Assembly (NCBI GenBank): GCA_022059125.1
Contig: JAEUWY010000005.1
Coordinates: 1,302,001-1,366,000 of the forward strand
Direction: 5' to 3'
DNA from: Corynespora cassiicola
Taxonomy: Eukaryota; Ascomycota; Dothideomycetes; Pleosporales; Corynesporascaceae
DNA length: 64,000 bases
Within the stretch, counting starts at the first letter, position 1; every line of letters starts with the position of its first letter. The position numbers and the translations under genes were made by a program. The notes under the pieces are model-generated. The model had not been told where the DNA came from. It saw nothing but the letters and a program-made list of their open reading frames with translations, and made no database searches. Positions 57,526 to 64,000 of the stretch are shown piece by piece.

Positions 57526-57526
<1 letters not shown>

Positions 57527-58139
57527 CGTCGACCTGCCTGCGCTGCAAACTCAGAATCTTCGACGAGGCAGACAAGCGCCAACGGCCACCAGCTCTAACC
57601 ACTAGGCGCCCCCTCTGCCTTTGCCATGGCCTGTCCAGGTCCGATTTGCAGCTTGTCCATGTTGACGCCGCACGCCGGTCCGCCTGCCACTCGACGGCCG
57701 TCTATAATGACGCAAAAATTGCCTACGTTGCGTTGCCCTCACTGCTCGGTGCGTGCGCCTCGTGTTCACGGGGCCCTCGGTCGTCGCCCAGGCGTCGCCT
57801 CTCAACCAATTTCCCACCCGCCCAGCGACGTGCTCCACGCGGGCACATGCCTTGGACGCTGCACGCCGGTGGTGTTCGCCGGAAGCTAGTTTTGCCTCCC
57901 CCTCTCTTGACATCTCCAACTTCACGCATTGGCTAGCCCTGGCGCGATGCTACCCTCAGAGCCCGCCATGGCCGTCACAATGCAGCGCCTCTGCCCTGTA
58001 TTGGGAGCGGGGCTGCCCGATTCTGCTCACTCGACTTGGCGCCAGGCGGAGAGCACAGCATCGCAATCCTCATCTTGATGCCACCGCCCGCCGACCACCG
58101 CATCCATCCGTGCAACTGCCCTCACGACGCACGCACACC

Positions 58140-58143
<4 letters not shown>

Positions 58144-58173
<30 letters not shown>
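58144..58173. repeat. (CTG)10 trinucleotide repeat, second copy
   Basis: Ten perfect CTG units, the same length and orientation as the repeat 650 bp upstream. It would code poly-Leu or poly-Ala in spurious ORFs. Confidence 0.95.
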
Positions 58174-58175
<2 letters not shown>

Positions 58176-60451
58176 CCCGTGGTACTGGGTCCCATTGCCC
58201 TCTGCACGTCCTGGATGGGCCGCTGTCTCCAGAGAAAACGGGCGAAGATCCTGCTGCAGCGTTCCAATATTAGGCCCTCGGGCTATCGATTGGACAACGC
58301 AGAGGTCAACTTCACCCTTGGCCACCCGACCAGGCTGCTTTGCTACTAGCAGTTTGCGCCCACCGAGCATCGACCGCCACGCTGAAGTATACCACCACCA
58401 TGCCCCCTCCTGTCGCCTCGGCCACGTCTGCCGCGAGCCAGCCCGGAAGAGTAGCACGTAGCCTACATGTACAGCATGACGAGCGCCCGCAGCCGCACCC
58501 GCCTGCTCAATATTTGCGAAACCAGAGCGTGGCGTAGGTAAGCCGGGTGCCTGCCGAGTCAGCTCTCGCTTGACCTGTGCCGAACCATCTTTAACTTTTG
58601 CTTGTGCTTGTCACCGTCGCAGCCTCCGCGCCGCCCGCTCCCAGATGCCATTGACTTCGCGGATTACTCGTGTCCATTTTTCCATCCCATGCAGGGCCCG
58701 CCCAATGTTTCAGTCGTCCATCACAAACGATGCTGCCGCGCCGGCAGAGCGACTCGACGGAAGCTTCTGTGGACGGCGTGATAGTCGCCACTAGCCTGTT
58801 CGGTACACGGATGGGCGTGCAGCCTCCCCTGCCTCCCCTGCCTGCCCGCATCTCAGTTCCAGACCCTGATCTGGCCGAGACTGTCCTCAGGCCACCAATA
58901 GAGCACACAAAGTGCCTGTACACAAGACGAGCTACAGCCAGATGCGCTGCTCACTGCGGAACCTGGTTGCTGGAGAGGGCGACGATACGAGATGCTTTAC
59001 GAGCCTCTATGCCTCCTTCGTCTCGGCCTCGCCATGAGAATACACCGCATCGGCCCATGGGTGCATGCCATGTATTGGGCGGGGGCCAGCTCTAAGATAT
59101 AAATGTATCCTTGAGCATTAGTATACTGCCCAGACCAAGATTTTCCTTCACCTGTCCCGCTCGCTTCCGGTGGAGCTGAGTACAGGTACCTCCTGTCAGC
59201 TTTTTGAGGGCAGACACAGTCAGCTACCGCGCATCCCGCTGCCATCTGTTTCTCCTCGATTTAACCGCAGGCCGCGTTGGAGTTGCGCAATCCGATGCAC
59301 GACGCGCCCTGCGATCCGAGGCCCACGTGAAGCGAGTTTTGGATACAGTTGACCTACGTGCCCTACGTACTGTATACTCTACACGCACCGCCAAACTGTC
59401 ATGTCGCGCCCAGAAGACGCACTCAATCTTGCCCTGAGCCCTGGGTCCACTCCCTCACTAACTTCCTAAATCATCGTCAGGAGCATGCGTTTTGGGCCAA
59501 CCCTTGGTCTTTGCCAAACAGGCTTTGCCTTGCCCTTGGCCGCATGCGGGGAAGATTGGCATTCCACCCAGCAAAAACGCTGGCACAGTCTGGTACCGGT
59601 AGCGGTCGCCAGGGACCAGCTTAGGAGACTTGGAGATGGCCCTCTGGAGCAGCCAACAGCGAAGCCTCGCTGTTTTGCAAATATGGGATGACCCGCCCCG
59701 AGGTGGCCTGGACTGGGTGATCGTCAGACGATGGGGCTGCATCGCTGGGGTCACGAAGCACGGTGCGTCACGCCGCAGTGGCATGGGTGTGGCGCGAGAT
59801 GGCTTCGGCGCGATGAAGCAGCGGAGGTCTGGGGCGGCGCAGCGGCGGGTTTGCTACGAGGATTGACTTTGAGAGCCTCACGATAGGGGCCCGCAGAGGG
59901 CACGGCGAAGGCTTTGGAGGGCCATGACAGCCAGCTGAGGGCGCACGTCTTGTACCTGTTGGTTCCTGGCTCCAGTTTTTGTTCCATGCAGGGACCGGGG
60001 CGACGTGTGAGGCTGGCTGGCCTCGTCCGATCCCACTCCAGCAATCTGGGCACACCAGGTCGCAGCGCACTCTGCCAGTCTGATGCTGCCACACGCCCGC
60101 CGATCTGCGTTGATACACGCAGACAGGCTCGTCTCGCACGAACTCGTCCGCCCGAGGCCCGCCCCGAGAGGGCAAACCCCCAAGAAGGCCACAGGGCGAG
60201 GGTGCAGGGCCGGAGGCCGAGCATCCGTTGCTCTTGCCCACACTGCCATGATTCGGCAATCCGGGCCTTGGCGCATCCCAAGTCATGACGCTTGTGAGAT
60301 CCCACTTGCGCTCGACGTCTGACGAGCTCAGATCCAGTTCTTCTTTCTTCTCCCTGCTGCGCACGCACACGTCCTCGCCCTCGCACTGAAACACCCCACA
60401 CCGCACCCCCTCAACGCCCTCGCCGTTTCTTGCCCCCGTCTCGTCGCAGCA

Positions 60452-61445
60452 ATGCCTATCCGCAATCCCTTCCGTCGCGCTGGTGGTGCCGAGATTGTAG
60501 ACGACGGCCAGCGGGGCCCCGCGGAAGCTGGATTCAAGACGACTGCCGTGACCGGATCGAAGCCCCTACAGATCAAGGAGCCGACTGAATACAAGCTGAG
60601 CGGTAAGAGCCCCTGCCCTGCACTATGCGCCCGGAACTGCTTCTGGTTCCGCTTCGCATGTACGAGCGCTTACGCCTGGAATAGAGATCAACGACAGCGG
60701 AGTCTACCTGCCCGTAAGACATGCCCCCTCGCCCTGCCCCTCGATGCGACGCACAATATGCGGCCGCGAGGCATGGTTGCACGGCGGAGATTGTATCATG
60801 CCGACACAGTGAGCTGACATTGCGCAGCCGTCTCCGCAGGAGAAACCCAGCTTTTGGCACTCGAAATCAAACACCTCGACCACCTCGTCTAATCATAGAA
60901 GCTTGCTGAGTGAGAATGAACCCTTCAACATCTCGCGCGAGAGTTTCGACTCGTACAGGCGGTCCTTTGTATGTTTGCGCCCGCGACAAGAATACCCCGC
61001 AGAATGCTCATGAAACAAGGACATATCCGCCCGTTCTCCCATTCAAGAAATAGACCCATTCCCCCGCCAATCTCTGGATGCTCGGCGCTCGCTAGATGCC
61101 AGACGCTCTCTTGATGTCCGTCGCTCGCGCGCCCCACCTCGCTCCTCGTTCCAGGAGCGCCGCAGCGAGAGCCGTGACGAGGTTACGCCCGAGGAGGGTT
61201 TCGAGGACGTCGGGCTCAACGACGAGCCCAAGCCGCAGCCGAAAAAGCGTGGCATCTTTGCCCGCTTCGGTGACAACAATAACAGCAACAACAATGAAAG
61301 TGCATCGCAGGAACGTCCGACGTCCAGTCATCTTCATTTCAACTTTACGGGCCGAAAGCGGGCGCAGAGCGGCCAAGGCTCTGAATTGAAGAGCATGGAT
61401 AAGCCTGCTGCTGCGAATACTGAAGTTTCCGTCGAAACACGATGA
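60452..61445 (+). CDS. Conserved fungal protein of unknown function with SLDARR repeats
   Basis: Model join(60452..60602, 60685..60713, 60828..60968, 61020..61445), 248 aa. Exon 2 has only 29 nt and codes EINDSGVYLP; introns of 82, 114 and 51 nt, the last with a weak AACAAG acceptor. The N-terminus MPIRNPFRRAGGAE, KEPTEYKLSEINDSGVYLPP and SPQEKPSFWH form the most protein-like, probably conserved part. Residues about 125-150 contain three copies of a six-residue S-L-D-A/V-R-R unit; further on come EEGFEDVGLNDEPKPQPKKR and GIFARFGDNNNSNN. The tail is Ser/Thr-rich. Mostly disordered, no signal peptide or membrane segment. No function known to me. Confidence 0.78.
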
Positions 61446-63478
61446 ATTACGCCGACGAAACATCACCAGACACGAAGGAAATGAGAAGTCATGTACGAGT
61501 ATAGGCGACCTACGGGTAAGAAGTAGGCCGACACACGGGAATTTGGGACTGGATCGGATACGGGAAATATCATGGAGTTGATGGGTTTCTTTTGTCATTG
61601 CAGCATATCCCCTGCATCTGGGGTTCGGGCATGAGGAGTGGTGGTTCGCTGTCGCTGTTGCCGTTGCTGCATCCACGATCGCTAACCCACAAACCAACCT
61701 TTGCGGCGTTTTGTCTTTTTTTTTTGGTTTGGCCCTCCATCCGAACTCATCACGGATATTCACCAGATCATCGGGTGCAAGCCTCCCTGGATCCGACACT
61801 TTACAGGCAATTCGCTCTAATAATTAACTGTAATGCTATGATGTTTTATCTTCCAATCTCCAAGGTCCAAAATCTTGGACCTAAATCTCCAGTGTTCGTA
61901 TCAACCCCACATGCTCAACCGTCCGGTTCTTGAGCCTCAAGCGTGCACGACTGTAATCTCGGCGCTGAATCCTTCCAGAAGGCCTGGCGAAAACGCAATT
62001 TACCCAGCCTTGCTGCCGGCGTTGTCGTCATTTCCCACCCGACAACCTTGTCCCTACAACCGCCTTACGATCGATTCACCGTTCTTTGGTGCGTGCGTGC
62101 ATGCGCTCATATAATCTAATCTCACAGCAACGCAATCAACCCACCCACCCAACCACGCCCCATCCTCCCCTCCCCTCGGCGCAAACACCCACCGAAGCGG
62201 TCCCCATCTTCCCTCCTCCCCAAAGCCAAGGCCAAGGCCACAGCGTTTTAAAAAAAAAAAAAAGACACCTCCCCGCCCATCCAGAATCTTGCCTTGATTG
62301 ACAGCTTGGCCGCTCCGCTCGCACCCTCTCACAGTTCGCCCAGCCATCCGCCACCAATTTCCCAACTTTTTTATTTTCATCACCCTCCCCCCTCCTCCCC
62401 TTCTCTCCGCTGGTTCCGGGCCCGTCATTGTGCAGGAGTGGCGTGAGGCCGGTTTAGTAGTAGTAGTTGGTCGTAAGGCTTGTGGCGCACCACCATTTGT
62501 GAGGGTTTGATGCGCGCGCGCGCGAATGCATGCACGCCCATCTGTCTGCCTGCCTATCTGCGCGAATGCAGGTTCCGCGCGGCAGGCAGGTACGCAGGCA
62601 TGCAGGCTGGTAGACGACGGTAGGTGGCCCATGGTGCGGTACGGTACGGTACGGTACGGTGGCTAGGCGGCTAGAGTCTATCTACCAGACAGCCAGCCAG
62701 CCGGCCAGCCAGCCGGCGCGAAGGCGAAGGCGAACCCAAGGCCGCGGGGAAAAAAAAAAGGTTATCGGTCGTTTGCATGCGGCTGTCGCGCTTGCGAGGA
62801 GGCGTGGCGGGGTGGCTGAGGGGGGGGTTGGGATGGATGCTTATAGTGGCGCCCTCGTTTTTTTTTCGGAGTTGTTCCGAGAGGTGAGGTTTTGGGGGGC
62901 GTTTGCCATTGACGCCGCGTGTGTGAGAGGGGGGCGGGGTCAGGCTTTGGAATGGGGATGGGGAGGGCTGGGTGGCTTAGATGGATGGGTGGATGGGGAC
63001 GGGGCGGGTGTGGTTTGCTTGCACGTGGGAGGTGGAAGGAAGGGGTGGGCTGGGGAATGTTTGTGGTGGAGGGGGCGTTTTGAGGCGTGGGGAGGGGCTG
63101 GGCTTGGATCTTGTGCTGGGCTGTTGGGTAGGTGGTGTTATTGAAGGCGATTCGCAAGGTTCCATTTGGCTTTTGGTGGAGCTGCTTGTCTGTTCTGAAT
63201 CAGTGGCTTTTGTAAAGGGGCCTGGCAAAAGTCGTTGGCTTTCTAAGCGTACGCTATTGTCACGTTGGAGTCTCGTGTTGATGAAACCTAAGAAAATAGA
63301 TTATTCCAAGAGGAAAAGCTCACGGGAGAACTAAAGCATGGTCATGTTTAGGATCGCTTCCTTCTTGTAATAAAATACAATGTCTGTTTCTATGATAGAT
63401 TCCCATATGCGATCGCTCGTGATGCTGCTAGGACCAAAAGTCAAACCCTTCCAGCCGTCAACTTGACGCCCAAACATG
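61446..63478. other. Gene-free region with strong strand asymmetry
   Basis: 2 kb downstream of the SLDARR gene and of the P450 3' end. It contains a C-rich plus strand at about 62130-62410, an A-run at 62251-62263, (GCGC)n at 62513-62524, the ACGGT pentamer repeat at 62636-62660, and a G-rich plus strand at 62800-63130. Proline-rich ORFs on the minus strand mirror the G-rich tract and are not called. Confidence 0.5.
62636..62660. repeat. Tandem pentamer ACGGT
   Basis: Four perfect ACGGT units preceded by GCGGT. Simple repeat. Confidence 0.85.
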
Positions 63479-64000
63479 CTAAGCATCCCTGGATTTGAAT
63501 TGGATAAAAGGTCCCTCCTTTGCACTTGTGAAGTGAGCTTTGAGCTCAAAGTCAATACCGTACTTGGTGTGTGCCTCGCCAATCTTTCCCAAGGGACCAT
63601 CTGCCAACTGCCAATCTGACCTGTACATGATCTGCGCTAGCACAGTAGTGAGCTCTATGTATGCCAGATTCTTCCCAATGCAGCCACGAGCTCCCAGTGA
63701 AAAGGGTAGGAAAGCCCTCTTGGATAGCTCTGTTTGCTTTTCGTCCTGAAATCCCGGGAGCCACCGCTCAGGTATAAACTTATTTGGTTCCGGGAAGTAT
63801 TCAGGATGACGCTGGATGGAAGCAATGCAAGTTCCAACTTCGGTTCCTTTGGGTAGAGCGACTCCAGCGACCATTTCTTCATCTTTCATCTCTCTCCACA
63901 ATGGAGCACCCACTGAGGGTGACAGACGCATGGACTCGTCGATACAAGCTCGAAGGTAAGTACATCCTGTCAATTTAGGCCCAGAGCGGATCTCCTCCGC
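63479..64000 (-). CDS. Cytochrome P450, C-terminal part (cut by window edge)
   Basis: The reading frame is open from the right edge to a stop at 63479 and encodes the last 173 residues. It shows the ExxR helix (ACIDESMRLSPSVGAPLWRE), the PERF-like region (FIPERWLPGF) and the haem loop FSLGARGCIGKNLAYIE with Cys ligand. The sequence resembles fungal secondary-metabolism or xenobiotic P450s of the benzoate-hydroxylase/isotrichodermin-hydroxylase style and is clearly different from the CYP504-like gene at 5.3 kb. Its N-terminus, membrane anchor and substrate region lie outside the window, so no substrate can be proposed. Confidence 0.92.
   Translation of the reverse strand, partial: AEEIRSGPKLTGCTYLRACIDESMRLSPSVGAPLWREMKDEEMVAGVALPKGTEVGTCIASIQRHPEYFPEPNKFIPERWLPGFQDEKQTELSKRAFLPFSLGARGCIGKNLAYIELTTVLAQIMYRSDWQLADGPLGKIGEAHTKYGIDFELKAHFTSAKEGPFIQFKSRDA

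Larger units (their letters stand above)
55926..60451. other. 4.5-kb GC-rich gene-free region
   Basis: The longest gene-less stretch of the window. It lies between divergently transcribed genes of unknown function, so it contains both promoters. It carries several simple repeats (56467-56498, 56721-56756, 57496-57525, 58144-58173). Many long ORFs exist in all six frames because GC-rich DNA lacks stops; they are rich in Arg, Pro, Ala and Ser and overlap each other. I support none as a gene. A noncoding transcript or long 5' UTR is possible. Confidence 0.45.

Noticed and set aside
57753..58349. 198-codon ORF with a poly-Ala run
   Set aside because: The run is the (CTG)10 repeat read in another frame; the rest is Arg/Pro/Ala-rich, as expected for random GC-rich DNA.
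62762..63157. 131-codon proline-rich ORF on the minus strand
   Set aside because: It mirrors the G-rich tract on the plus strand; low-complexity and without any domain.

Overview
The window is nuclear DNA of a filamentous ascomycete (Pezizomycotina). The evidence is many genes with short 50-75 nt GT-AG introns, GC-rich third codon positions in the housekeeping genes, and fungal-type families (Cu-only GPI-anchored SOD, CYP504-like P450, Nup120, VPS9/ankyrin/PX/BAR protein, BBE oxidoreductase). A Dothideomycetes-like genome is my best guess, from impression only. All exon models come from reading frame, splice sites and family conservation; no alignment was run.

Layout. 0-5 kb: 3' end of ARF1 (+), a MOB2-type kinase activator (-), then LEO1 of the Paf1 complex (+). 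5.3-11.2 kb: a catabolic cluster with a CYP504-like P450 (-), fumarylacetoacetase (-) and homogentisate 1,2-dioxygenase (+). The last two diverge from one 516-bp promoter. The P450 would feed phenylacetate toward homogentisate, the dioxygenase opens the ring and the hydrolase finishes the pathway. 13-17.7 kb: Cu-only SOD and a large secreted carboxylesterase. 19.6-26.5 kb: an RtcB-type RNA ligase, Cus2/Tat-SF1, a TLC-domain membrane protein and a secreted Cys-rich protein. 27.9-28.9 kb: a small secreted protein and a tRNA-His gene. 29.5-39.7 kb: a Vrl1-like VPS9/ANK/PX/BAR protein, a secreted FAD oxidoreductase and an F-box-like protein. 40.2-44.2 kb: three tandem paralogous six-cysteine secreted proteins in AT-rich DNA, the middle one broken. 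44.4-51.4 kb: Nup120, RAD51 and a coiled-coil protein. 52-63.5 kb: mostly gene-poor GC-rich DNA with two conserved proteins of unknown function. The right edge cuts a second P450.

The most unusual item is the tRNA-His(GTG) gene at 28,731-28,857 (minus strand). It folds into a good cloverleaf only if 56 nt are removed from the T arm between positions 53 and 54. That insert starts with GTAGGT, contains GCTAACA and ends with CAG, so it looks exactly like a spliceosomal intron of this genome rather than a canonical 37/38 tRNA intron. A Pol III terminator and usable A and B boxes are present. An apparently intact RtcB ligase gene lies 7 kb away; whether the two are connected is pure speculation. 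Other points of interest are the six-cysteine secreted family with an 18-C tract that breaks one member, and an 85-codon upstream ORF overlapping the homogentisate dioxygenase start.
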